Assembly: GCF_000236805.1 (NCBI RefSeq) | Contig: NZ_AGFX01000012.1 | Location: 1 to 64,000 of the forward strand | Length of the DNA stretch: 64,000 bases | Reading direction: 5' to 3' | Source: Paenibacillus peoriae KCTC 3763 | GTDB taxonomy: Bacteria > Bacillota > Bacilli > Paenibacillales > Paenibacillaceae | Shown here: positions 46,201-54,575 of the stretch, in pieces | How the letters are laid out: each line of letters opens with the position of its first letter | Numbering within the stretch: the stretch's first letter is position 1 | The notes under the pieces: generated by a model | What the model was told of the DNA's origin: nothing | Seen by the model: only the letters and a program-made list of their open reading frames with translations | Databases searched by the model: none | Position numbers and translations under genes: made by a program

Positions 46201-47962
46201 GAATATTCCACTTTTTAGCAATTAAAGCATGTTCGTTTACGATTTGTTCTGTTTTCTCGGCGTACAACGCGCTTTCCTGAATAGGTTGCAGCTCATGAAT
46301 GGAAATCGTCTGGACTCCGGCTTCTTTATAGAACTCATTGAGCGGATTTTGCTCCAGACCTGAGACAAATAAAACCTCTTCGCCATGCTGCTTTAGCACA
46401 GCGACCCGTTCAATCACTTCACCTTGTTCAAAAGAGGACCAGCTTGTATCCATGCCGTATTGCGAAAGCTTGTCAGCACTGATATGCAGACTGTTACGCA
46501 ACAGTCCAAGCCTCCAGCCTTTCTCACTGAATGAAAAGGCGGCAGAGCCGTATTTGTTGACCGTTGATTGCCGATGTCTGGCAATTAATCCAAGACATTC
46601 GACTTTGCCATTCCCTTGGCTTCCGACCAAAAGGATATCGTACTCATTTCTTGCAAGCCTCTTTGATCTAAGCTCATAGGAACTGCAATCAATACCGTGC
46701 TCCTCCATATATTTGTAGCTGCCAATAATAATCTGTCTATCATTGACTTTTCCTTTTATACCCTGTGACTCTTCTTCCACATGGAAAGCAGTGCGGATCG
46801 TCCGGCAAGTTCGTTTCGCCTTGCTGAACACCTCTTCTTTCCATGGATGTTCTGTTTTCTCCATTAATGAAGCCGCCAAACATATCACTTTATCCGCATC
46901 TTGTTCCTTCTCCGCCATGCATTGAATTTCTTCAATCTCTGGGCGATTAAACAGGAGTGACGAATCTTCGAATAAAATCGTTTTCGTTCGAGCGAGTTGA
47001 GATAATGATCCTTTTTCTGGAACTACGTATTTTCTTTCTCCTGAAACAAGCTCGGCCTGTTTCCAGGCATACTGGGCAGGTACAGTTATTACCCGTGGAT
47101 TTGCTGCTAGAAGCACAGCGATTGCACGAAACGGATTCCGGGTAATGGCCCAAGTCATTCCGGCTGCAATTAAACCTAATCTCCCTGCTTTATCGCTATA
47201 TGCTTGAATTTCCGGTGACAAGGAAGCCTCTTGCTGTCCATTTAATGCAGAACGGCTTCGCCTCCAGTTCACATATTGCAAAATGCTGAGTCCGGCAAGC
47301 ACTACAAGATTTTCGCGCATAAGTGCAAGAGCAAGAGCGCTTGTACCTAAAATGAGATCCGAATTTATTTTTTTCTTGTCCGAATAGGTCTGAATCCCTC
47401 GTTTGAGAAAAGGGTAGCCGGTTACAACAGATACGAGCGCCGATAAATAGAACGGCGCCGGACTTCTTGCCAGGACTGAACGTCCGAAAAAGACCTGCTT
47501 GATTCCAAGCACGGCTAAACCGCCCATGGAAATAGCCAACGCAATCGGAACTTTTCCCCTTGGCTCACCCGTATTGGTCTTAGGCGTCGTTGAGATAATC
47601 GGCAAATCACAAGGAATATCCAATTCAGCCTGAGTAGCGGCAGCTTCTCGCTTCGCTTCCTTTGACTCGGTAACCTCGTTGTGGATATCCGGGCGGGCTG
47701 TTAGATTGGCCGAACAGATCCGATCTTCTGTTTCACGGAGTATATGGAAAATGTGCTGCTCAGAAATAAGCTTTACATCGTAAAGGAGCAGCACTCTGCC
47801 CGTCACTGTACAGGATTCCGCTCTGTAAATTCCACTACAAGCGGACAGGCTTTTGACTAAAAGCTCTGCGGCAGCTTTGCTTCCCTTCAAGCCGTAAATT
47901 TCCATCCGTATCCTTCCTGGTAGAACATGAAGAAACCTGTTTTTGCTTCGCAGTGATACCAT
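43286..47962 (-). CDS. Giant fused P-type ATPase: degenerate P1B-like half plus active P2-type cation pump
   Basis: A 1558-residue membrane protein. Residues ~1-80: HMA_2-like domain (LHVLPGRIRMEIYG). Residues ~140-630: a heavy-metal-ATPase-like half with helices, the P1B HP motif (TEHPW, ~372) and a GIKGKVNDRQIIIG loop, but the phosphorylation site is lost (ILFEDSS in place of DKTGT). Residues ~650-1558: a complete P2-type pump with TGES (~809), PEGLP (~925), DKTGT (~968) and GDGVND (~1289). Size and two-half layout recall mycobacterial CtpI-type ATPases. The transported ion is unknown (Ca, Mn or another divalent cation). Start ATG 47962 follows GGGAGG; first gene of the operon with the DUF5132-like and 74-residue proteins. 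Confidence 0.85.
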   Translation of the reverse strand: MVSLRSKNRFLHVLPGRIRMEIYGLKGSKAAAELLVKSLSACSGIYRAESCTVTGRVLLLYDVKLISEQHIFHILRETEDRICSANLTARPDIHNEVTESKEAKREAAATQAELDIPCDLPIISTTPKTNTGEPRGKVPIALAISMGGLAVLGIKQVFFGRSVLARSPAPFYLSALVSVVTGYPFLKRGIQTYSDKKKINSDLILGTSALALALMRENLVVLAGLSILQYVNWRRSRSALNGQQEASLSPEIQAYSDKAGRLGLIAAGMTWAITRNPFRAIAVLLAANPRVITVPAQYAWKQAELVSGERKYVVPEKGSLSQLARTKTILFEDSSLLFNRPEIEEIQCMAEKEQDADKVICLAASLMEKTEHPWKEEVFSKAKRTCRTIRTAFHVEEESQGIKGKVNDRQIIIGSYKYMEEHGIDCSSYELRSKRLARNEYDILLVGSQGNGKVECLGLIARHRQSTVNKYGSAAFSFSEKGWRLGLLRNSLHISADKLSQYGMDTSWSSFEQGEVIERVAVLKQHGEEVLFVSGLEQNPLNEFYKEAGVQTISIHELQPIQESALYAEKTEQIVNEHALIAKKWNILGSAFATLGMISAPAVNLISDALSLVFISRTKNRSEVLPAPPEIAYKDEAAVASEAFAWHQLPNEQIYTKFQTNLQSGLTSDQVLSIRNQYGSNKLESKKPTPWLIAYLGQFKEFTTLILLGTSALAFLTGGVFDGLAMGAILLANAAIGTIQERKAEKVVDKLNQFQPPVCKVIRQGQHVELSAVELVPGDIVSLEAGDRVPADIRLINSWNMRVNESTLTGESVPVEKNESSLSEDCALSERTNMLFMGTDVCGGKGIGIVVQTGMNTEMGHLMSLLKQHEKEVTPLQEKVTSISKKFVKGALIVGGIVFTIGMLRGIPFPQIISTSITLAASAIPEGLPVTITIALSAGIFRMAKKNALIRKLSSLETLGRTTVICTDKTGTLTKNEMTVKALSTADRAWTVTGDGYEPTGALEELAPEAAAAAAGLKNAGNCENPSTHPDLTRLLQICLLCNNSKLEQQAGQWLTKGDPTEGALLTLAAKNGLWLKDMTHWHRGHEIPFDSKTAKMSVVCKDVQAEQECYLFSKGAVETILRHCNRYQKNGEILPLSEEQKQHIVQQNEKFSAAALRVLAFAYRPLDESVDNESIDDEHELIYVGLAGMMDPPKPEVEQNIQEAFTLGLKPVMITGDHPITAIAIAKQLGINSDAQSVVTGHELDRLSDEELNQIVEQVSIFARVTPEHKLRIVTALQNRGQIVAMTGDGVNDTPAIKQANVGIAMGRTGTEVTKETADMVLTEDHFGTILEGVKEGRTIIGNIRKALGCLLTGNLAEIIVTSVAVMVGLPIPLVPIQILLMNLLTDALPAMVLAVNPGQKTKQQKRTDFIDKDLYRKVITRGALLGLGSLGLFAASLAVGAPMPVAQSVAFATLVAGQLMQTFSWRQEGSEETVRDWAKDRFLIGALCVSWLALLGALYIPPLAGFFHTAHLPLKYWIPILGVAGSVSLLSKPILALISKKQTSEDGSANHIYAAA

Positions 47963-48114
47963 ATCTAACCTCCCTTTTCCATAATTAAAAATCAACTTTA
48001 CTTATGATTAACAATAGTTAGCAAAATATGCATTTTGTTTTCTGTATGTAAACCGGTATAAAAATTTCATTTAATGGAATTATTTTATTAACGACTTTTT
48101 AAGGAGAGGGTATT

Positions 48115-48330
48115 GTGGTCAAATCACCGCTTGGTATTATTTTCGCTGCTGCGGCCATAGCACTTGCTGTGTCCCCCGAAGCCCGAAAAGCCGCACGCAG
48201 ACTTGCCGTTAAAGGAGCAGGTATTGTGCTTGAGCTCGCGGATCAAGTCAAAGACGGCACCAAAGAGCTACGGTCCACAGAAGAAGTAAAAAATGAAGAA
48301 AAAAATACAGAACAGGTTTTGCTTCCGTAA
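48115..48330 (+). CDS. Small single-helix membrane protein, PacL/DUF1490-like in layout
   Basis: Seventy-one residues: N-terminal membrane helix of small residues (GIIFAAAAIALAVS), then a basic amphipathic helix (PEARKAARRLAVKGAGIVLELADQV) and an acidic tail (STEEVKNEEKNTEQ). GTG at 48115 follows AAGGAGAGG. It is divergent from the P-type ATPase gene with only ~150 bases between. Similar in layout, not by any recognised alignment, to small ATPase-partner proteins. Confidence 0.65.
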   Translation: MVKSPLGIIFAAAAIALAVSPEARKAARRLAVKGAGIVLELADQVKDGTKELRSTEEVKNEEKNTEQVLLP

Positions 48331-48417
48331 CAATTGGCAAATGTAAAATAATTAAAAAAATGCATAATGGGGAACTACTATCGTGGAATAAAAAAATCAA
48401 ACAAAGGAGTGATCAGA

Positions 48418-48810
48418 ATGCTTCAAGGCGGTTCATTATGGGGAGGTCTTATCTCTGGAGGTATGACCCAATTGCAGGATACCATTAGCTTGACGAAAGG
48501 ACAAATGGATAACAAAGACTATATGGTTCATACTTCGGGGAATTTGACAGGAGCACTCGGCGTCATGGCCGGTATTGAGTATGGGGCTATCCTCGGAACC
48601 TCTTTACTGCCAGGAGTAGGGACAGTCCTTGGGTCCGTTGTTGGTGGGTTGTTAGGGAACAGTGTGGGCCAAACCGTCGGAATGCAAGCAGGCAATGTGC
48701 TTCTTAACAACCGTTTGCTCAGCAACATGACACAATCTGCATCGAAAGTAACCGAGTCAATAACGGGTCCGGTCGTGGATGCAATGCAGACGAAAGCTTC
48801 TCACGAATAA
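48418..48810 (+). CDS. Glycine-zipper membrane protein
   Basis: A 130-residue protein. The central third is two hydrophobic segments with repeated G-x3-G spacing (GALGVMAGIEYGAILGTSLLPG and GTVLGSVVGGLLGNSVGQTVG, read separately), the glycine-zipper pattern of membrane-bending or pore-like proteins. ATG at 48418 has AAAGGAG upstream; the frame from 48367 is not used. It lies between the 71-residue protein and the polyphosphate kinase, on the same strand. Confidence 0.65.
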   Translation: MLQGGSLWGGLISGGMTQLQDTISLTKGQMDNKDYMVHTSGNLTGALGVMAGIEYGAILGTSLLPGVGTVLGSVVGGLLGNSVGQTVGMQAGNVLLNNRLLSNMTQSASKVTESITGPVVDAMQTKASHE

Positions 48811-48825
48811 ATAAAAAAACCATAT

Positions 48826-48856
48826 AACTCGCTAACTTCGTTTAGCGGGTTTTCCC
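48826..48856 (+). terminator. Hairpin after the glycine-zipper gene
   Basis: AACTCGCTAA/TTTAGCGGGTT stem with a CTTCG loop is followed by TTTT. It may terminate, or attenuate, transcription into the ppk gene. Confidence 0.6.
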
Positions 48857-48886
48857 CATTTTAATAACGAGAGGAAGCAGACAATC

Positions 48887-48994
48887 ATGACTAAAAACAA
48901 TGAGAATATTCCCGATACGATCACGATTCGCCTCAGCCCCACATGGCAATTGTTCCAAAAAATACGGTATTTATTATTTAGAAAAAAAGAATAG
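48887..48994 (+). CDS. 35-residue small protein upstream of ppk
   Basis: ATG at 48887 (GAGAGGAAG upstream) to a TAG at 48992-48994: MTKNNENIPDTITIRLSPTW, then QLFQKIRYLLFRKKE. A polar start and a basic amphipathic end (FQKIRYLLFRKK) suggest membrane-surface association. It overlaps no other gene and ends 19 bases before the ppk start. It may be a real microprotein or a leader; no family is recognised. Confidence 0.45.
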   Translation: MTKNNENIPDTITIRLSPTWQLFQKIRYLLFRKKE

Positions 48995-49013
48995 ACAGAT
49001 GGAGGCGTGCTCC

Positions 49014-51137
49014 GTGAACTATATTAATCGTGAAATAAGCTGGCTTCAATTTAACAGACGTGTTCTTGAGGAAGCGCAAGACGAAAATACTCCTCTGTTG
49101 GAGCGAACAAAGTTCTTATCGATTGTTTCCACCAATCTGGATGAGTTTGTCAGCGTCAGGGTCGCAGGACTTATGGATAAAATTAGAGCGGGCAATCAAG
49201 AGGTCGATTTCACGGGCTTTACTCCGCAACAGTTACAAGATAAAGTAATCGTCATGATTGAGCAATTAGTAGCAGATCAGTATGCAACCCATGCACGGAT
49301 TCTTCGACTGTTAAAGGAAGAAGGCCTTGTTTTTACTGATTTTGGCGAGCTTAATCCTGCGCAGAAGAAAGAAATGGAATCCTATTATCTTGAAAAGGTA
49401 TTTCCAGTGCTAACTCCTCTAGCTATCGATAAAAGCCGCCCTTTTCCTCTGATTCGTTCGAAAAGTGTATATTTGGCCGTCGGTTTAAAGCCGCCTTCCG
49501 ATGCATCAGGCAAGGAGGTTTATATTGCTTTGGTTGAAATTCCGTCCAATCTGCCTCGCTATATTAAAGTTCCGTCTCTATCGGATCATGATCATTGTCA
49601 GTTTATTTTGCTCGAGGATTTGATTAAGCAGCATATACACACTTTGTTTACTACGTACACGCCTGTAACTTTCCATACATTCCGTTTAACTCGAAATGCA
49701 GACCTTGATTTAAACGAGGAAGAAGCCGAAGATATCCTTGATGAAGTGGAAAAAGTATTGCGTGCAAGAAAATGGGGTACTCCGGTTCGTTTGGAAATAG
49801 AAAAGGGATTTGATCCATTTGCACTGGAATTGCTTGAAAAAGAACTGGAAATCGAAAGCCAATTCTTAATTACGAATGATGGACCCATTGACTTGAGCTA
49901 CTTCATGTCATTCGCCAATTCGGTGGAGGGTTATGAGCACCTCAAGCATTCGAGATTTGATCCTCTATATCCGTGGGAGTTCACGGAGACGGACGATTTT
50001 TTTTCAGTGCTGCGAAAAAGAGATGTTCTCTTATTTCACCCGTATGAATCGTTTGACGTTGTTAACGATTTTGTCGAACATGCTGCTGCCGATCCATCCG
50101 TTATGGCTATTAAAATGACCTTGTATCGCGTAAACGGCAATTCACGGATTATCCGTTCTTTGAATCGAGCTGCCGAAGCAGGAAAACAGGTCACTGTAGT
50201 CGTCGAATTGAAAGCACGGTTCGATGAAGCCCGAAATATCGAATGGGCAAAAGAATTGGAAAAAGCAGGATGCCATGTTGTCTACGGCCTGTCTGGATTG
50301 AAAATTCATGCCAAAATGATTTTGGTTGTACGTAAGGAAGCGGATTCTCTTAGACGTTACATTCATGTCGCCACCGGAAATTACAATGAAGTATCGGCAC
50401 AAATATTTACAGATATCGGACTATTCTCTTCCTATCCGGAGATCGGCGAAGATGTCTCCAATTTATTCAACAAGATTACGGGATTTTCCGCCCCAAGTCA
50501 GTGGCATTACCTCAGTGTAGCTCCGGCTCATCTGAAACAGCAATTGTTGGGCTGCATTCAGCGTGAAGTGGAAAATGCCTTGAGCGGAAAACCTGCAAGG
50601 ATTATAGCCAAAATGAATTCGCTATCGAATAAACAGTTGGTCGACGAACTATACGCTGCATCCCAGGCAGGCGTCCGAATTGATCTGATCGTTCGTGGTA
50701 TTTGCTGCTTGCGTCCAGGAGTTCCCGGACTGAGCGACAATATTACCGTACGCAGCATTGTCGGCCGATTTTTGGAACATTCCCGAATTTTTTATTTTGA
50801 GAATGCTGGCACGCCCCAATTGTGGCTATCCAGTGCGGACTGGATGACCAGAAATATGGACAAGCGGATTGAATTGATGTGTCCGCTATTGAATGAAGAA
50901 CATCAATCTGTTGTCATGCAATATTTATTGCTGCTGCTAAGTGATAATATTAAAGCCCGACAGCTGCTTCCCGATGAACGATATGTCATGGCGCACAATG
51001 AACAGCCCCCCTGCTGTAGCCAGATAGAGGCCAAAAATCTAGTAGTAAAGAAAAACAATTCTTTGCCTATTCAAAACGACTGCATAACCCCGTTAGCAAC
51101 CTCTGCATACACAAACGGGTCAGACCTGATTCACTGA
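49014..51137 (+). CDS. ppk1: Polyphosphate kinase 1
   Basis: A 707-residue PPK1: N-domain NREISWLQFNRRVLEEA, FLSIVSTNLDEFVSVRV; then the catalytic phospholipase-D-like halves with the autophosphorylated His in GLKIHAKMIL (~residue 430) and the second motif HVATGNYNEVSAQIFTDIGLF. It reversibly makes polyphosphate from ATP. Start GTG at 49014 (GGAGG 8 bases upstream), since the earlier ATG at 48999 overlaps that SD. Placed beside the P-type ATPase and small membrane proteins. Its 3' end overlaps the convergent gerW-like gene by seven bases. Confidence 0.92.
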   Translation: MNYINREISWLQFNRRVLEEAQDENTPLLERTKFLSIVSTNLDEFVSVRVAGLMDKIRAGNQEVDFTGFTPQQLQDKVIVMIEQLVADQYATHARILRLLKEEGLVFTDFGELNPAQKKEMESYYLEKVFPVLTPLAIDKSRPFPLIRSKSVYLAVGLKPPSDASGKEVYIALVEIPSNLPRYIKVPSLSDHDHCQFILLEDLIKQHIHTLFTTYTPVTFHTFRLTRNADLDLNEEEAEDILDEVEKVLRARKWGTPVRLEIEKGFDPFALELLEKELEIESQFLITNDGPIDLSYFMSFANSVEGYEHLKHSRFDPLYPWEFTETDDFFSVLRKRDVLLFHPYESFDVVNDFVEHAAADPSVMAIKMTLYRVNGNSRIIRSLNRAAEAGKQVTVVVELKARFDEARNIEWAKELEKAGCHVVYGLSGLKIHAKMILVVRKEADSLRRYIHVATGNYNEVSAQIFTDIGLFSSYPEIGEDVSNLFNKITGFSAPSQWHYLSVAPAHLKQQLLGCIQREVENALSGKPARIIAKMNSLSNKQLVDELYAASQAGVRIDLIVRGICCLRPGVPGLSDNITVRSIVGRFLEHSRIFYFENAGTPQLWLSSADWMTRNMDKRIELMCPLLNEEHQSVVMQYLLLLLSDNIKARQLLPDERYVMAHNEQPPCCSQIEAKNLVVKKNNSLPIQNDCITPLATSAYTNGSDLIH

Positions 51138-51535
51138 CTGTTATCATCTCCTGTTTGGTATTGCTTGATAAGACTTTGCAATTTATCCAAAAGATGTGGC
51201 GCCATATCCAAAATCTTGTCGTATACAGTAGGAGAGTTATCCAGGTAGATCGTTTGAACGCCCATTTTGCCGATAATTAAAATTGCGAGAGGTGTTACGG
51301 ACACACCTCCGCCCATACCTCCGCCAAATGACGGCATCACCCATGCAGATTCCTGATTGTGCCTGTCCAAATCGCTTCCACCTGCCGCAAAGCCATAGCT
51401 TACTTTACAAACGGGTATGATAATGGTTCCGTCAGACATGGTAACCGGTTCTCCAATGGCCGTATTGACGTCCACCATGTCCTTTAAGTGATCTTTCGCC
51501 GTTTTTACAAAAGATTGTAATGGATGCTCTGACAT
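51131..51535 (-). CDS. GerW/YtfJ-family sporulation protein
   Basis: A 134-residue protein of the YtfJ/GerW family: VNTAIGEPVTMSDGTIIIPV, VSYGFAAGGSD, a Gly-rich GGGMGGGVSVTPLAILII and VYDKILDMAPHLLDKL. In Bacillus, YtfJ is a forespore protein needed for normal germination. ATG at 51535 lies 9 bases after GGGAGG. It overlaps the end of ppk tail to tail. Confidence 0.85.
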   Translation of the reverse strand: MSEHPLQSFVKTAKDHLKDMVDVNTAIGEPVTMSDGTIIIPVCKVSYGFAAGGSDLDRHNQESAWVMPSFGGGMGGGVSVTPLAILIIGKMGVQTIYLDNSPTVYDKILDMAPHLLDKLQSLIKQYQTGDDNSQ

Positions 51536-51611
51536 TCCCATTTACCTCCCCACAATGGTTCTCCTATGTCATTGTAGTCAGGATTGGAAAAGAATAAACC
51601 GCATTGACTCT

Positions 51612-52391
51612 CTATACCATAGAGAGCCATGCACGTTCCTGTCTCCAATCTACTTGCACAGATGTTTCAAAAAAAGCACTAAGTGTTTCACTGCTTAGAA
51701 TATCTGTTGTTTTACCTTTCGCAAAAACAGTGCCCCTGCGGATCAAAATCGTATGCGTGTACATCGGTAAAATTTCTTCGATATGATGTGTAACATACAA
51801 TAAATTCGGCGAACCTGGCGATTCGGACAGCTGATGAATGCTGGTTAGCAACGATTCCCGGGAAAAGAAATCCAGACCGTTACATGCCTCGTCCAAAATC
51901 AGCAGCTTGGGCGAGGCCATTAGCGCGCGGGCAATAAGCACTTTTTGCTTTTCACCCTGTGAGCACCCTTGATACAAACGGTCCACGAGGTGAGCACAGC
52001 CTAGTTGGGTCATGAGGTGTACAGCCTGCTCATAATCCGTATCTGTTGTTTGGTCATACAGTCCAATAGAGGCAAACTTGCCGCTAATGACAACATCCTG
52101 AGTGCGCTGACTGCCATTGATTCTTTCCTGTAAAGAAGAGCTGACCCAGCCGATAGATTTGCGCAGCTCCCTCAGATCCACGTCCCCGAACGTATGCCCC
52201 AGCACACCAACACTGCCTGTAGTTGGCCATATGTAACCATTGATCATATTCAGCATCGTTGTTTTACCCGATCCATTCAATCCAAGTACAGCCCAGTGCT
52301 CCCCCTCGGCTACCTGCCAGTTGATCTGATCCAGTATGGTGCGATTGTCTCTTTTCCAGCTTACATTGTTAAGTTCAATGACACGGTTCAT
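51612..52391 (-). CDS. ABC transporter ATPase, YlmA/ModF-like
   Basis: A 259-residue single-domain ATPase: Walker A GLNGSGKTT (~residue 38), signature CSQGEKQKVLIARAL (SQGEK instead of SGGQ), Walker B LLILDEACNGLD, H-switch THHIEEI. The resemblance is to YlmA/ModF-type ATPases, some of which lack a known permease; none is adjacent. SD AAGGGGG. Role unknown. Confidence 0.8.
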   Translation of the reverse strand: MNRVIELNNVSWKRDNRTILDQINWQVAEGEHWAVLGLNGSGKTTMLNMINGYIWPTTGSVGVLGHTFGDVDLRELRKSIGWVSSSLQERINGSQRTQDVVISGKFASIGLYDQTTDTDYEQAVHLMTQLGCAHLVDRLYQGCSQGEKQKVLIARALMASPKLLILDEACNGLDFFSRESLLTSIHQLSESPGSPNLLYVTHHIEEILPMYTHTILIRRGTVFAKGKTTDILSSETLSAFFETSVQVDWRQERAWLSMV

Positions 52392-52529
52392 GATTGTTCC
52401 CCCTTCTATTGATCATATCATCTGATGTTTATTAACATAGTAAAACTATTATTTTTACTACGTTAATCTTCACTTTCGTATAAGAATAGCACAGGGTTGC
52501 AAGTTGTTCAAACGGAATCATAACCAATA

Positions 52530-52573
52530 ACCCGCTTTCTGCTGTCCCATACACATGAGAGCAAAAAGCGGGC
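52530..52573 (-). terminator. Hairpin after the second oxalate decarboxylase-like gene
   Basis: Arms CCCGCTTTTTGCT/AGCAGAAAGCGGG pair on the minus strand, just past the 52593 stop, with only a weak T-rich tail. Confidence 0.55.
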
Positions 52574-52592
52574 ATTTTAGCTGTCCTATGAT

Positions 52593-53618
52593 TTAAGATT
52601 TTGGAGCGATGAAGACCGATTTATGAGGCAGTTTTTTTGCTATTTCTCGAGGAAGACTCAAATTCGTTGCCAATACATCAACAGGATTTCCAGCTAGCCA
52701 CTCACTCAGATCAATAGCTTCGTAATGACCACTGTTAAAACCAATCAAAATGCGGCAAACCTCTGATCCGATATTTTTGATATAATGCCCGGCTCCCATG
52801 GGTACATACCCTACATCTCCGGCTTCAAACTGCTCTGTCACTGCATTCCCTTCAGCAAGAAATACAGTCATTTCTGCATTACCGTCCAAATAGTATTGCC
52901 ATTCGTCCGCATTCGGATGCCAGTGCATTTCTCGTAATCCGCCTGGTTCCAGCTCAATCACAGATCCTGCCATCGTCGAAGAAATCGGAAAATCTTCTAC
53001 GGTAACGGTCCGCTGTGTCCCTCCACCCGCTGCTAATCTAGGCTGTTTGGCCATTAAAGGATATCGATGTTTAGTGATCAGATCGGAAGAAATGCGGGGA
53101 TATGCATCATGAGATCCGTTAGAAGGTACAGGTCCTTTTACAAAATAGGCTTCCTTATCTGGCAAAAGAACCAGTTCGTCGGCTGCAAGCCCTAGATTCT
53201 GCATGACAACCTCCGCAGGCGTCTGAGCTAGAAAATCAGTTATACTGAACGTGTGGTCCTCCGAAAAATCTCCATTATCAAAAATCAGTATAAAATGACA
53301 CTCTCCAGGATCAAGACCTTGAATGGAATGACCATAACCACGCGGAAAATACCATACATCACCGGGATTGAAAATATCGACATATGAAGAACCGTCCGGA
53401 TGGATCACAGTTGTCCGACAGGAGCCGCTTATCACGTAGGCCCATTCAGCCGCATTCGCATGCCAGTGAAGCTCACGCATTCCGCCCGGCTCCAGACGCA
53501 TGGAAACCCCTGCTATTCCTTCTGATACAGGAAAATCATGCACCGAAGCCCCACGTGTGATACCTCCCGGTCCGGTTCTGGGTTCCTTTTTCTCCAACGC
53601 ATACTTAAATGATTTCAT
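52593..53618 (-). CDS. Oxalate decarboxylase-like bicupin, short form
   Basis: A 341-residue bicupin, paralogue of the gene at 19979 but about 50 residues shorter at the N-terminus. Both Mn sites are intact: HWHANAAEW...GHSIQG and HWHPNADEW...GHYIKN. The lid reads SEDHT, so the catalytic Glu of the SENST-type lid is kept here while the paralogue has Asp. It likely decarboxylates oxalate in the cytoplasm. SD AAGGAGG before the ATG. It is a single gene. Confidence 0.85.
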   Translation of the reverse strand: MKSFKYALEKKEPRTGPGGITRGASVHDFPVSEGIAGVSMRLEPGGMRELHWHANAAEWAYVISGSCRTTVIHPDGSSYVDIFNPGDVWYFPRGYGHSIQGLDPGECHFILIFDNGDFSEDHTFSITDFLAQTPAEVVMQNLGLAADELVLLPDKEAYFVKGPVPSNGSHDAYPRISSDLITKHRYPLMAKQPRLAAGGGTQRTVTVEDFPISSTMAGSVIELEPGGLREMHWHPNADEWQYYLDGNAEMTVFLAEGNAVTEQFEAGDVGYVPMGAGHYIKNIGSEVCRILIGFNSGHYEAIDLSEWLAGNPVDVLATNLSLPREIAKKLPHKSVFIAPKS

Positions 53619-53712
53619 AGCTGATTCCTCCTTAAAATCATTTTATATGTCTATTTTTACTTATGAGAACACATCTATTATAAACCTTTAATGTAAATAA
53701 AATCAAATATGA

Positions 53713-54420
53713 TCATTCTTTATCAACAGGATGCTCAATTTGATCCTTATACTCATCAAAATATATTTTTCCATTAGAACTGATTACGGCATAATTGATA
53801 TTTTCAATAGAAAGCCCCTTCTTTTTGATCTGTGAGTGCAGCCACTCTCTTGTTATGTCATTCTCTTTCAAATTAGCTTCAATGATGTCTCCGTCCATAA
53901 TCAATTCAATGGGAAAAGCCGGCTCAGACTGATTGTTCAAATGTAAATCCTTTCTGGTTGCAGGCTGACTCTCCGGCTTTGGCAATACGGAAATGCTTCC
54001 ATTCAGTTCAAGTACGGCATACTGAACATCCTGAATATTAAAAATATTTTTTCCTCTTAGCTCCTGATTCAGGGTATCCAGTGTAAGCTTAAGTTTTCTC
54101 ATATTACTCTCTAAAATTTTTCCTTCCTGAATTAACACGGTTGGCCTGCCCGAAAACCAATTTCGCAGTTTCCGGTTCTTCATGGAAAAAAACATCAGCA
54201 AATAAGCAATCCCAGTAAATGTAAGCAAAGATGTTACCAAGATCCTTATACTTATGGTGTTATTAAAGGCAAGATTCGAGGTAATAGCCCCCATTGTAAT
54301 GGCAGCCACAAAATCATGGTAGGTCATTTGCGCAATAGTCGGTTTGCCCAATATACGTGCTATAAGCATCATTAAGGTAAATGCAGAAATTGATCTTAAC
54401 ATCGTTTCCCATAATTCCAT
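53713..54420 (-). CDS. DUF421 / YetF-type membrane protein
   Basis: A 235-residue protein: three membrane helices at the N-terminus (STIQ-type loop replaced by GKPTIAQMTYHDFVAAITMGAI), then a cytoplasmic DUF421 domain (NRKLRNWFSGRPTVLIQEGKI; LRGKNIFNIQDVQYAVLELNGSISV, read in parts). Several DUF421 proteins occur in spore formers and are linked to spore resistance or germination; the molecular role is unknown. It follows the YheCD-like gene on the same strand. Confidence 0.85.
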   Translation of the reverse strand: MELWETMLRSISAFTLMMLIARILGKPTIAQMTYHDFVAAITMGAITSNLAFNNTISIRILVTSLLTFTGIAYLLMFFSMKNRKLRNWFSGRPTVLIQEGKILESNMRKLKLTLDTLNQELRGKNIFNIQDVQYAVLELNGSISVLPKPESQPATRKDLHLNNQSEPAFPIELIMDGDIIEANLKENDITREWLHSQIKKKGLSIENINYAVISSNGKIYFDEYKDQIEHPVDKE

Positions 54421-54530
54421 ATACCAAGACCTCGGTTCTGATTGTTTTTACGTAGTTTTTCCAACTTCACTTTTTTCATTACATACACTTCGAAAAGGCA
54501 TGGTTTTGCCGGTCAGTCTAATAGGACAAA

Positions 54531-54565
54531 TCAAAAGGATGAATCTATAAAGCATTCATCCTTTG
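54531..54565 (-). terminator. Rho-independent terminator of the YheCD-like gene
   Basis: A ten-bp stem AAGGATGAAT/ATTCATCCTT with a T-rich tail on the minus strand, directly after the 54576 stop. Confidence 0.7.
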
Positions 54566-54575
54566 ATTTCTTGAC

